A DNA stretch of 64,000 nt from Malaya genurostris (lineage: Eukaryota > Arthropoda > Insecta > Diptera > Culicidae), in contig NC_080571.1 in assembly GCF_030247185.1 (NCBI RefSeq), positions 350,048,254 through 350,112,253 of the forward strand, read 5' to 3'. This document shows, one piece after another, positions 34,050-44,852 of the stretch. The notes beneath the pieces are model-generated. The model did not search any database and was not told the origin of the DNA. It worked only from the letters and a program-made list of their open reading frames with translations. The first letter of the stretch is position 1. Each line of letters starts with the position of its first letter. A program made the position numbers and the translations under genes.

Positions 34050-36225
34050 AGTAACGCTAGTAACGATTTCTGACGCCAATAACTTACAAAAATGTAACGA
34101 ATGTAACGCTTTGTAAGGCATATAATCTACAAAAAAATAACGCATATGACATTTTGTTACACCTGTAATTTACAGAAAAGTAACGCATATGACACTTCGT
34201 AACATCAATAACTTACAAAAAAGTAACGCATGTAGCGCTTCGCAACGTCAATTACATAAAAAAGTAACGCATGTAACACTTCGTAACAATAATAACTTGT
34301 GACGTTTCGTAACGCCTATATCTTACAAAAAAGTAACGCATGTAACACTTTGTAACGCCCAAAACATATAAAAAGTAACGCTTGTAACGCTTGTAACTTG
34401 CAAAAGAGTAACGCATGTAACGATTCGCAACGCCAATAACTTACAAAAAAGTAACGCAAGTAACACTTCGTAACGTCCAAAACTTATGAAAAGTAACGAA
34501 TGTAACTTACAAATGAGTAACGCATGTAACTTTTCGTAACGCCTAAAACATATAATAAGTAACGCTTGTAACGTACAAATAAGTAACGCATGTAACGTTT
34601 CGCAGCACCAATAACTTACAAATGAGTAACGCATGTAACTTTTCGTAACGCCTAAAACATATAATAAGTAACGCTTGTAACGTACAAATAAGTAACGCAT
34701 GTAACGTTTCGCAACGCCAATAACTTACAAAAAAGTAACGCAAGTAACACTTCGTAACGTCCAAAACTTATGAAAAGTAACGAATGTAACTTACAAATGA
34801 GTAACGCATGTAACTTTTCGTAACGCCTAAAACATATAATAAGTAACGCTTGTAACGTACAAATAAGTAACGCATGTAACGTTTCGCAGCACCAATAACT
34901 TACAAAAGAGTAACGCATGTAACTTTTCGTAACGCCTAAAACATATAATAAGTAACGCTTGTAACGTACAAATAAGTAACGCATGTAACGTTTCGCAGCA
35001 CCAATAACTTACAAATGAGTAACGCATGTAACTTTTCGTAACGCCTAAAACATATAATAAGTAACGCTTGTAACGTACAAATAAGTAACGCATGTAACGA
35101 TTCGCAACGCCAATAACTTACAAAAAAGTAACGCAAGTAACACTTCGTAACGTCCAAAACTTATGAAAAGTAACGAATGTAACTTACAAATGAGTAACGC
35201 ATGTAACTTTTCGTAACGCCTAAAACATATAATAAGTAACGCTTGTAACGTACAAATAAGTAACGCATGTAACGTTTCGCAGCACCAATAACTTACAAAA
35301 GAGTAACGCATGTGACGTTTCTTAACGCCTATATCTTACAAAAAAGTAACGCATGTAACACTTTGTAACGCCCAAAACATATAAAAAGTAACGCTTGTAA
35401 CGCTTGTAACTTGCAAAAGAGTAACGCATGTACCGCTTCGTAGCACCAATAACCTACAAAAGAGTAACGCATGTAACACTTCGTAACATCCAAAACTTAT
35501 GAAAAGTAACGAATGTAACATACAAATGAATAACGCATGTAACGCTTCGCAACGCCAATAACTTACAAAAAAGTAACGCATGTGACGTTTCTTAACGCCT
35601 ATATCTTTCAAAAAACGCATGTAACGTTTCGTAGCACCAATAACTTACAAAAAGTAACGCATGTAACATTTCGTAACGCCCAAAACATATAAAAAGTAAC
35701 GCTTGAAACTCTTGTAACGCTTGTAACGTACAAAAGAGTAATGCATGTAACGCTTTGCAACGCCAATAACTTACAAAAGTCACGCATGTAACGCTTCGCA
35801 ACGCCTATATCTTTCAAAAAAGTAACGCATGTAACATTTCGTAACGCCCAAAACATATAAAAAGTTACGCTTGTAACGCTTGTAACGTACAAAAGAGTAA
35901 CGCATGTACCGCTTCGTAGCACCAATAACCTACAAAAGAATAACGCATGTAACACTTCGTAACATGCAAAACTTATGAAAAGTAACGATTGGAACTTACA
36001 AATGAATAACGCATGTAACGCTTCGTAACGCCTATAACTTACAAAAAAGTAACACATGTAACGTTTCGTAGCACCAAATCTTGTGAAAAGGAACGCATGT
36101 AACTTAAAAATAAGTAACGCTTCGTAACGCCAATAATTTACAAAAGTAACGCATGTAAAGCTTCGTAACACCTTTAACCTACAAAAAAACGACGTATTTA
36201 ACACTTCGTAACACCAAAAGTAACA
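34050..36225. repeat. GTAACGC tandem array 2 with higher-order structure
   Basis: The same basic unit of about 43-46 bp as in array 1 fills 2.2 kb. The marker ACATATAATAAGTAACGCTT starts at 34548, 34657, 34832, 34941, 35050 and 35225, giving steps of 109, 175, 109, 109 and 175 bp, that is a higher-order pattern of three- and four-unit blocks. Overlapping open frames on the minus strand are by-products of the repeat and have no gene features. Confidence 0.9.
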
Positions 36226-36266
36226 CATCATAGCTCGTTTATCGCAAGAATCTAACCCTTACCTTA

Positions 36267-36661
36267 TGATCAAAAAAGAACCGGAATTTTCATTTTAAAA
36301 ATTTGCCGCGCTTGTCCAATCCTTTGAAGCGTTTATAGCACTCGTATGCCTGTGTTTTTCCTAGACACGATTCACCAAAGGCCTTTTCTAACATTTTCAA
36401 CGTTTCGGAACACTTAAATCCATTTGCAACACAAAATTTGATGCACGCACGTTGTTCTAAATTTTCATCCATTATAAAAATAGCCACACGAAAATTTTTC
36501 AACTTCTTTGTATAGACGCCAAACAAAAACTAATCGTACAATATGCGTCAAAATTTGACAGAATGTGTATAAAAGTGTTGCCAACGTTGAGAGAATAAAA
36601 GTTTACCGATTGGACAAGCTCGGGAATTTTAGAATGAAAATTCCGGTTCTTTTTTTTATCA
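36267..36661 (-). mobile_element. Internally deleted mariner-type element (395 bp)
   Basis: The two ends share TGAT, an A-run and AAAGAACCGGAATTTTCATT in inverted orientation, and both are flanked by TA (36265-36266 and 36662-36663). The inside retains a piece of a transposase N-terminus on the minus strand. The TIR differs from that of the 1231-bp mariner copies, so this is a second mariner lineage. Confidence 0.85.
36290..36526 (-). pseudogene. mariner-type transposase N-terminal fragment
   Basis: The minus-strand translation contains MDENLEQRACIKFCVANGFK, then CSETLKMLEKAFGESCLGKT, then AYECYKRFK, the first DNA-binding helix-turn-helix (HTH_48-type) of mariner transposases. The frame then runs into the other TIR, so all of the linker and catalytic DDD domain is deleted. 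Such a truncated protein could bind ends but not cut; translation is not shown. Confidence 0.8.
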
Positions 36662-36842
36662 TAAAGTATAACGGTTTTGCCTTTCTCTATAGAAAGGTAT
36701 TAGAATTGCTGGAAAAACCGACTTTCGAACGGAGCCTCGGAGACCCATAGTGTTATATACCATTCGACTCAGCTCGACGAGATCGGAAAATGTCTGTGTG
36801 TGTATGTGTGTGTGTATGTATGTGCACTTTTCGAAGATATTT

Positions 36843-39698
36843 GAACGCGCTCAATTTTCTCAGAGATGGCTCAACCGATTTTAACAAACTTGGGCTCGTT
36901 TGAAAGCTACTGTCGGGCCATTGATCAAGTTCAAAGATCAAATGGCTGTGACTTTTGGTTCCGGAGATATGATTGTATAAGTGACGTAACCGACAAAAAG
37001 CGTTGTATTTGAACGCGCTCAATTTTCTCAGAGATGGCTGATCCGATTTTAACAAACTTGTGCTCGTTTGAAAGCTACTGTCGGGCCATTGATCAAGTTC
37101 AAAGATCAAATGGCTGTGACTTTTGGTTCCGGAGATATGATTGTATAAGTGACGTAACCGACAAAAAGCGTTGTATTTGAACGCGCTCAAATTTCTCAGA
37201 GATGGCTGAACCGATTTTAACAAACTCGGGCTCGTTTGAAAGCTTCTGTCGGACCATTGATCAAGTTCGAAGATCAAATGGCTGTGAGTTTTGGTTCCGA
37301 AGATATGATTGTATAAGTGACGTAACCGACAAAAAGCGTTGTATTTGAACGCGCTCAATTTTCTCAGAGATGGCTGATCCGATTTTAACAAACTTGGGCT
37401 CGTTTGAAAGCTACTGTCGGGCCATTGATCAAGTTCAAAGATCAAATGGCTGTGACTTTTGGTTCCGGAGATATGATTGTATAAGTGACGTAACCGACAA
37501 AAAGCGTTGTATTTGAACGCGCTCAAATTTCTCAGAGATGGCTGAACCGATTTTAACAAACTTGGGCTCGTTTGAAAGCTACTGTCGGGCCATTGATCAA
37601 GTTCAAAGATCAAATGGCTGTGACTTTTGGTTCCGGAGATATGATTGTATAAGTGACGTAACCGACAAAAAGCGTTGTATTTGAACGCGCTCAATTTTCT
37701 CAGAGATGGCTGATCCGATTTTAACAAACTTGGGCTCGTTTGAAAGCTACTGTCGGGCCATTGATCAAGTTCAAAGATCAAATGGCTGTGACTTTTGGTT
37801 CCGGAGATATGATTGTATAAGTGACGTAACCGACAAAAAGCGTTGTATTTGAACGCGCTCAAATTTCTCAGAGATGGCTGAACCGATTTTAACAAACTCG
37901 GGCTCGTTTGAAAGCTTCTGTCGGACCATTGATCAAGTTCGAAGATCAAATGGCTGTGAGTTTTGGTTCCGAAGATATGATTGTATAAGTGACGTAACCG
38001 ACAAAAAGCGTTGTATTTGAACGCGCTCAATTTTCTCAGAGATGGCTGATCCGATTTTAACAAACTTGGGCTCGTTTGAAAGCTACTGTCGGGCCATTGA
38101 TCAAGTTCAAAGATCAAATGGCTGTGACTTTTGGTTCCGGAGATATGATTGTATAAGTGACGTAACCGACAAAAAGCGTTGTATTTGAACGCGCTCAATT
38201 TTCTCAGAGATGGCTGATCCGATTTTAACAAACTTGGGCTCGTTTGAAAGCTACTGTCGGGCCATTGATCAAGTTCAAAGATCAAATGGCTGTGACTTTT
38301 GGTTCCGGAGATATGATTGTATAAGTGACGTAACCGACAAAAAGCGTTGTATTTGAACGCGCTCAAATTTCTCAGAGATGGCTGAACCGATTTTAACAAA
38401 CTCGGGCTCGTTTGAAAGCTTCTGTCGGACCATTGATCAAGTTCGAAGATCAAATGGCTGTGAGTTTTGGTTCCGAAGATATGATTGTATAAGTGACGTA
38501 ACCGACAAAAAGCGTTGTATTTGAACGCGCTCAATTTTCTCAGAGATGGCTGATCCGATTTTAACAAACTTGGGCTCGTTTGAAAGCTACTGTCGGGCCA
38601 TTGATCAGGTTTGAAGATCAAATGGCTGTGACTTTTGGTTCCGGAGATATGATTGTATAAGTGACGTAACCGACAAAAAGCGTTGTATTTGAACGCGCTC
38701 AATTTTCTCAGAGATGGCTGATCCGATTTTAACAAACTTGGGCTCGTTTGAAAGCTACTGTCGGGCCATTGATCAAGTTCAAAGATCAAATGGCTGTGAC
38801 TTTTGGTTCCGGAGATATGATTGTATAAGTGACGTAACCGACAAAAAGCGTTGTATTTGAACGCGCTCAATTTTCTCAGAGATGGCTGATCCGATTTTAA
38901 CAAACTTGGGCTCGTTTGAAAGCTACTGTCGGGCCATTGATCAAGTTCAAAGATCAAATGGCTGTGACTTTTGGTTCCGGAGATATGATTGTATAAGTGA
39001 CGTAACCGACAAAAAGCGTTGTATTTGAACGCGCTCAAATTTCTCAGAGATGGCTGAACCGATTTTAACAAACTCGGGCTCGTTTGAAAGCTTCTGTCGG
39101 ACCATTGATCAAGTTCGAAGATCAAATGGCTGTGAGTTTTGGTTCCGAAGATATGATTGTATAAGTGACGTAACCGACAAAAAGCGTTGTATTTGAACGC
39201 GCTCAATTTTCTCAGAGATGGCTGATCCGATTTTAACAAACTTGGGCTCGTTTGAAAGCTACTGTCGGGCCATTGATCAGGTTTGAAGATCAAATGGCTG
39301 TGACTTTTGGTTCCGGAGATATGATTGTATAAGTGACGTAACCGACAAAAAGCGTTGTATTTGAACGCGCTCAATTTTCTCAGAGATGGCTGATCCGATT
39401 TTAACAAACTTGGGCTCGTTTGAAAGCTACTGTCGGGCCATTGATCAAGTTCAAAGATCAAATGGCTGTGACTTTTGGTTCCGGAGATATGATTGTATAA
39501 GTGACGTAACCGACAAAAAGCGTTGTATTTGAACGCGCTCAATTTTCTCAGAGATGGCTGATCCGATTTTAACAAACTTGGGCTCGTTTGAAAGCTACTG
39601 TCGGGCCGTTGATCAGGTTCGAAGATCAAATGGTTATGACTTTTGGTTCCAGATATATGATGGTATAAGTGACGTAACCGACAAAACACGTTGATTTT
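36843..39698 (+). repeat. 168-bp satellite, 17 units, with higher-order repeats
   Basis: Units start at GAACGCGCTC (36843, 37011, 37179 and every 168 bp to 39531) and contain TTTCTCAGAGATGGCTGATC, GGCTCGTTTGAAAGCTACTG and GGTTCCGGAGATATGATTGT. Two classes exist: the common A type, and a B type with GCTGAACC, AACTCGGGC, GCTTCTGTCGGACC and GTGAGTTTTGG at 37179, 37851, 38355 and 39027. A variant A unit with GATCAGGTTTGAAG follows B at 38523 and 39195, so 38355-39026 and 39027-39698 are near-identical four-unit blocks. Because 168 is divisible by three and one minus-strand phase has no stop, a 990-codon frame arises (39725-36753); I do not treat it as a gene. Confidence 0.95.
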
Positions 39699-39866
39699 TA
39701 CCGCTCTTATATATAAGGGTGCCAAAATTTTGGGATCAACTCTATTTTCGTAAAGTTCTAGTGCTCAAAAGTTTAAACACCTCGAAAAAAGCCTTCATGC
39801 AAAATTTGACCTAAATCGGACATGCTTAAGGGGTGCTGCCCGGTGGTAAAGGTTTGACAATTTTCG

Positions 39867-40192
39867 ATCTTGAAAAAGCACCATAGGGGGGAGTACATGA
39901 AATTTCCAAAATCGAAAATTTTTTTTGATGCCAAAACTCTTAAAACTGCATAAAACATCGAAATTTAGTGTCATCTCAAAAAAAATTTTTTTGAAAAAAT
40001 CAACTTTCTGGGACTTAGAAAAATTTTCATATTTTTTCTAAGTCCCAAAAAGTCGATTTTTTCAAAAAATTTTTGTTTTCGAGATGACACTAAATCTCGA
40101 CGTTTCATGCAATTCCAAGCCGTTTGGCATCAAAAATTTTTTTTCGATTTCGAAAATTTCTTGTTCTCCCCCCTATGGTGATTTTTCAAGAT
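39867..40192. repeat. Foldback (long hairpin) of about 325 bp
   Basis: The left arm from ATCTTGAAAAAGCACCATAG to GGGACTTAGAAAAATTTT pairs with the right arm from CTAAGTCCCAAAAAGTCGAT to CTATGGTGATTTTTCAAGAT. The arms are about 155 bp, roughly 85 percent matched by eye, with a loop of only about 10 bases. A weak relative lies at 21600-21740. If transcribed it would form a long double-stranded RNA. Confidence 0.85.
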
Positions 40193-40484
40193 ATATGAAA
40201 ATTCCACTAAGTGGACTAAGAAGGCTTTTTTTAGATTAGCATCACTGTTCTTATACAAATAGGCAACGCAAATGTCAAGCACTAGTTTGGAAAAATGATG
40301 CTGACATAAACAGACATAAACACTAAAGCATGCTTTTGTGAACTACTTGAATCAATCTGAATCAATTTCTGTAAAAATTAGTATCCGAAATTATTTAATA
40401 AAAGTATGAAACATATTTTCATGAGACTGTTACGAAAGAAGAGAAAGGCATTATCACACCACTAGGTGGATTAAGAAGGGTTTT

Positions 40485-43379
40485 TAACATTAATAATGAT
40501 TTCCTCAAAATAACTCACCCTTCAATTTGATTTGTAACCCTAAATTTAAGAAAATTATCTTATGCAACGCTTTCTAGCTTCTTTAATTTAACGTAACGTT
40601 TCCAATCTCCCGATAATATCTACTACTATTTCATGTATTTTAGGTATTATTATTATTATAGTTATTGTTATCACAAGCGATTCTCATATCTAAGCTACTG
40701 CTGGCTGAATATGATGCTCCTAATCTATTATCCCGAGTGAGCTTACATGCTTCTCAGCGATTTGCTTGACTTTGTTAGTTTCGTCATCAAATACTATAGC
40801 ACTAAGACTACGAGTCCTAATCCTAATTATAGACGAGAATTAGGATCCAGTTCTAGAGTCATAGTTTTTAAATTCTGAGCCAGTAATTTTCTCTGAATTG
40901 AGTTCTAATATTTTATCAAAAAATTTAGCTTCCTGCTGCCGGTGGTTGAAGGCGACTGCTTGTCACGACGATCGTCGAAAAGCAAATGAGACAATGACCA
41001 GAGCATTTGATGTTATGTCTAAAGCACTAGAAGAAATGAACGATTTTCGTTCAAAGTCCAGATGAACATCGAAACCCCAGATATTAATATATGAAATTCA
41101 ACCGTTTGAATGGCTGAATTTATTCATTGAAACTGAAATATTGCATCGGGTAATAATTTTAATTACGCAATTTGGTGGAATGAAGTTGCTTTCTCAATCA
41201 ATCAATTTTTTCAATAAAGCACTCGATAAATTTAATTATCAAAAACGCACTGATCATTGTCCGATGAGATACGAAATTTTATTAGCCTGAGACAGGAAGT
41301 CCTACCATACTCGAACGGCCACTAATCCGAATTCCATATTATTTTTCTCAAGTATCCAAATCGTTCCACAAGTGCCGGTTCAGCTTTCAAAATTAAATTA
41401 TTCAAATCTCAAAAGTACCGGCAGTAGAGTACCATACCTTTTGTCCGGTGAATAATTATTCCCATGGGACAGGCGGAGGATCCAACTCCGAGCTCACCTT
41501 ATTTGACAGGGAAAAGCAATTATCCTGTCATGGAGTACAAGGGGGGGGGGGGGGGGGGGTACGGAAATTCTTCCTCCAAGCTCACAAGTCCAATAGCTGT
41601 CGAGGCTGGAACAATTTTCTTTTCCGACCTTCCATTCTTCGCTCAGTTCGTTCCGTTCCCTAGCGCTCGAATCTCGCTTTTCAACGGAAACAGATATGCA
41701 CGATACCAGGGGGGGAGAGGGGGCCGAGTATGAGAGGGCGATTGTATTGTTATGATAAAGATCCCCTTGAGAATTAGAACACCGACAGAAATGTGTTTAG
41801 AGATAGCAGAAAGCTCTCCGCAAACCGAGCATTGCATAGCTTCCAAAGCCGGGAAAATCCAAATCATATCAGCTCAGCGTAACTCAATTGCGGGAAGTGT
41901 GAAGAAGGGGTTTTTATTATTTACCATTTGTTAATTGCTATCAGGATCGACAACAGCGGGGAACACATATGTGTGGTTGGTTCAGATGTGAGTTGATTCC
42001 AGCTACCAACCAACAGCTCGAGGCTTTTCGGGGCTTAGATCTCAGCATATGACATTTCCATATCTAATTCAAATATGCGCTATTGGGTCCTAGCGCCCTT
42101 TTCTCCGGAAACAGAGAAGGAAGTTGTTATCTTATCTCTCTGCCACATTTGAAGTTTCGAGTGCTTTACCCTTGAGCGGGAATCCTTTTTGCTTCGTTTG
42201 GAAACGGATTGACTAGTGGAAGGCGAACATTTTTCGATAAATGAGTTCAGGCTTGGGTTTGTATGTTTTTCGTTAATTGCGAATAAATTTGCCAACTCCA
42301 ATTAGTTACAAGATGGCACTTTCTCTAAGCCATGAAATTTCGCTCCAATCGCTTCGAAAGACAGTAGAAAAGCCGGCGTGAGAAATTTCACACGAGCAGA
42401 AGCACACAAACGGAATGGTGAATTATTCTCTCTGGTGGGATTTAGTTCGGAAAGCATGCACAAAAAAAAACGAATACACCGACAACATGGGATTTTCTTT
42501 TCCCATCCCGATTCGATGAATTCATCAGGAAAAGAAAGTCTGCAATGCGACACTCCATTCATTGAGCTGTGCTGGAAAATTTTATCCATGTCCCATTCCC
42601 TGTCGGGTTTTTGTTCGGCGGTTCTCTGCTGAAACGTCGAGAAAATATTTTTCGCTTCTCTGCTGCTGCTGTGACATGTTTTTCTTCTTCGTTCACCGGA
42701 TTGCCTAAGCATCCATCCACCGGCATCAGGAACAGATCGACATTAGATTAGGCAAACATTTACTTCCCTCCGCATCGAGCTTCACTGTCGATGCGATGAA
42801 AATGCGACGTAGGCGAACTTGGTTTCTTTCTTCGTAAGTTTGCCAGTGGAAACTTTGAACTATTTCTTTGATGAAGTTTCGTTGTTCAACTCAATCATCA
42901 TTAAATGTGGGCATGCAAAGTAACTACTGTTCACTATGATAAGACAAAAAATAAGAGCAGAATTTCTTTCAGAGGGAAGCCATAATCCTTTGGAAATGTT
43001 TCATCATTCATGTAGCAAACAAAAAACATAAGGACCGATGTGACTGCCTTGAGCTGTGCAACGGTAGGAAGGCTTCACGGGCAAAATTCTGATTCTATAA
43101 ATGAGCAAAACGAGTATATTTTCATGTTATGATAATACACCATGATTGGAAGTTCTCGGATCATGATCTATTTGGACTGATTTAGCAGACATTTAAACGT
43201 AACGATCTTGACGTTGGCGGGTATAACTTCAGGCTAACTAATGTCTCAAATGATGCACATTTGAATAGCAAAACAGTGAAAACGACGAGTTTCTTTCAAA
43301 CTGAATCATTAACAATTAAAATATTATATTTTTCAAAAACGACGCCGCCGAGATTCTCATTTTAGATTTTAACAATATA
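40485..43379. other. No recognised gene; poly-G run
   Basis: A short GAATTC-type piece lies at about 40840-40920. A run of 19 G residues at 41541-41559 and a second G-rich stretch at 41709-41723 could form quadruplex structures. The part 41340-42770 has a balanced composition and several short overlapping frames on both strands without motifs; I find no supported exon. Confidence 0.35.
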
Positions 43380-43625
43380 CTGGATATCAATTTTAGATTT
43401 GAATTCTGCAACTAAATGTCAGATCTGAATTCCGAACCTAGAATTTTAGAATTTAATTCCTAATCAGAAAATTTTGCCTGAGGTAATTTTCACAATTTAA
43501 TTCCTAAATTCAGTTTCAGAATTCATTTCCAGCATTCAGAACCTGCTTGCTGGAGCGATATTCGGAACATGGATTCTGGAGCTAGATTTTGAATTCGGTT
43601 CCTGTATTAAGGTCTGAGGACAGAG
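43380..43625 (+). repeat. GAATTC-rich degenerate tract
   Basis: Short drifted tandem with units such as GAATTCTGCAACTAAATGTC and TTGAATTCGGTTCCTGTATT. It borders the truncated end of the retrotransposon remnant that follows. Confidence 0.6.
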
Positions 43626-43699
43626 GGTCGCGTGTTGAGTTTTAAATCGACCACGTGGCTCGCTCAATTCCCGTTTGCGCATCGTATTTCTCTTGTACT

Positions 43700-44136
43700 C
43701 TCTCGTATATGAGCAAACTGTACCGGGTTACCAGCATACATTTTATTATTTTGATGAGAAGTTTTATCACATAAATCAATTTATACCAAAAATCCATTCC
43801 ACACAAGCAATTTACTGCAAGTTAAGGTACCACTAGCGTTTTGACAATTTTCGTCTGACCGTCTAGCGTGAAAGGTATGTAAAGCAGCCCTTTAATGTCT
43901 AAAACTTCACCACTGGCTGTCTTCAAAACGATCGGCTGATCTCAAGGTCGTAACTTAAACTTTAATTTGTTGTAAGTTGTGTAATTTATCAACGTGGACT
44001 GGCTCCCACTGTCCAGTAAAGCAGTAGTGGGGATACCATAGAGTTTAAGATGAACATATGGACGGTTATCGTCCATAGTTGATAGTGTAATCTGGTTTAT
44101 TTCTTCTGGGAGGATGTACATATTTTCGGTAGCCAT
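43700..44136 (-). pseudogene. Retroviral-type aspartic protease of the gypsy remnant
   Basis: The protease would mature the Gag-Pol polyprotein as a dimer. The minus strand gives HLKLYGIPTTALLDSGSQST, with the active-site DSG motif (near 44035), followed by LINYTTYNKLKF. A TGA at about 43942 interrupts the frame, which then continues in phase with DQPIVLKTASGEV, GLLYIPFTLDGQTKIV and, past another stop near 43830, GMDFWYKL, the junction to reverse transcriptase. It follows the gag zinc-finger region in the normal order. Two nonsense changes make it inactive. Confidence 0.85.
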
Positions 44137-44852
44137 TTCCCATTCTTCAAGGTGATTAATTTGATCGAGATTTATGCGCGAGTAGTTGGAGTGGACGAAC
44201 CGCGACTTTGATCCGTCTGAATGCCGTTTTTTCGACAGTAGGGACAGTTAACTGTTTCAAAACCTCTGAACCCACAAATTAAACAAAAAACTCTCTTTTG
44301 GTCGGGACAATCTTCATGTTGATGATTCAGTTTTCTACAATTATAACATGTATGCATTCCAGGAGGTCTATAAGAATCAATCAACTTCTCCAGGGCTGAA
44401 GGTGTATTTGACAACCTTCTGGTTGTATTGTTTCCCGCGGTATCTTGTGTAGGGGGGTTATTCGTGTTATTTTTCTGAAAACCTCGGTTCGATTGACCGT
44501 TGTTTCGAAGAGCACGAGGGTTGTTAGAGTCTCGTGGATTATTTGGATTTTGAGATTTCTGAAAATTTTGATTGGAGGAATTATTACTAACTCCTGTTGG
44601 TGGTCTCTTAGTTTTTTTTTTTTCTTGAAATGCTGCCACAGTACTAGTTTTTTCACCAAACAATTTATTATACAGGGAAAAGTTATTTGCATCGACTTTT
44701 CTTCCTTCAGCGATTAGAGATGGAAGATCGTAAATAGGTAAAAACATTAATTGTTTGCGACAATCACTGCGCATACTTTGATTGAATATTTTCCTTTTTT
44801 TATCTTCCGAAATTTCTCCACTCATTCATCGGAAAAGTTTTTCCATGTCATA

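Larger units (their letters stand above)
36677..40484 (+). mobile_element. Large copy of the dispersed TTTTGCCTTTCTC family carrying a satellite and a foldback
   Basis: The left end TTTTGCCTTTCTCTATAGAA matches 11206 onward; the right end GAAAGGCATTATCACACCAC followed by TAGGTGGATTAAGAAGGG is the inverse of the left end of the copy at 29998. Between them are a 17-unit 168-bp satellite, a 325-bp foldback and short unrecognised spacers. No protein-coding gene is supported. Confidence 0.65.

Noticed and set aside
32874..36225. CRISPR-like array
   Set aside because: Units are contiguous and degenerate, with no unique spacers, and the sequence is from an animal genome.
34323..36231. Several overlapping minus-strand frames of 70-207 codons
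   Set aside because: They translate the GTAACGC tandem array and repeat the same short peptide pattern.
36753..39725. 990-codon open frame on the minus strand
   Set aside because: It is produced by a 168-bp (56-codon) tandem repeat in which one phase has no stop; no start context, domain or non-repeat sequence supports a gene.
42302..42712. Overlapping frames on both strands
   Set aside because: Neither shows a domain; the two strands are equally open, as expected by chance in balanced-composition sequence.
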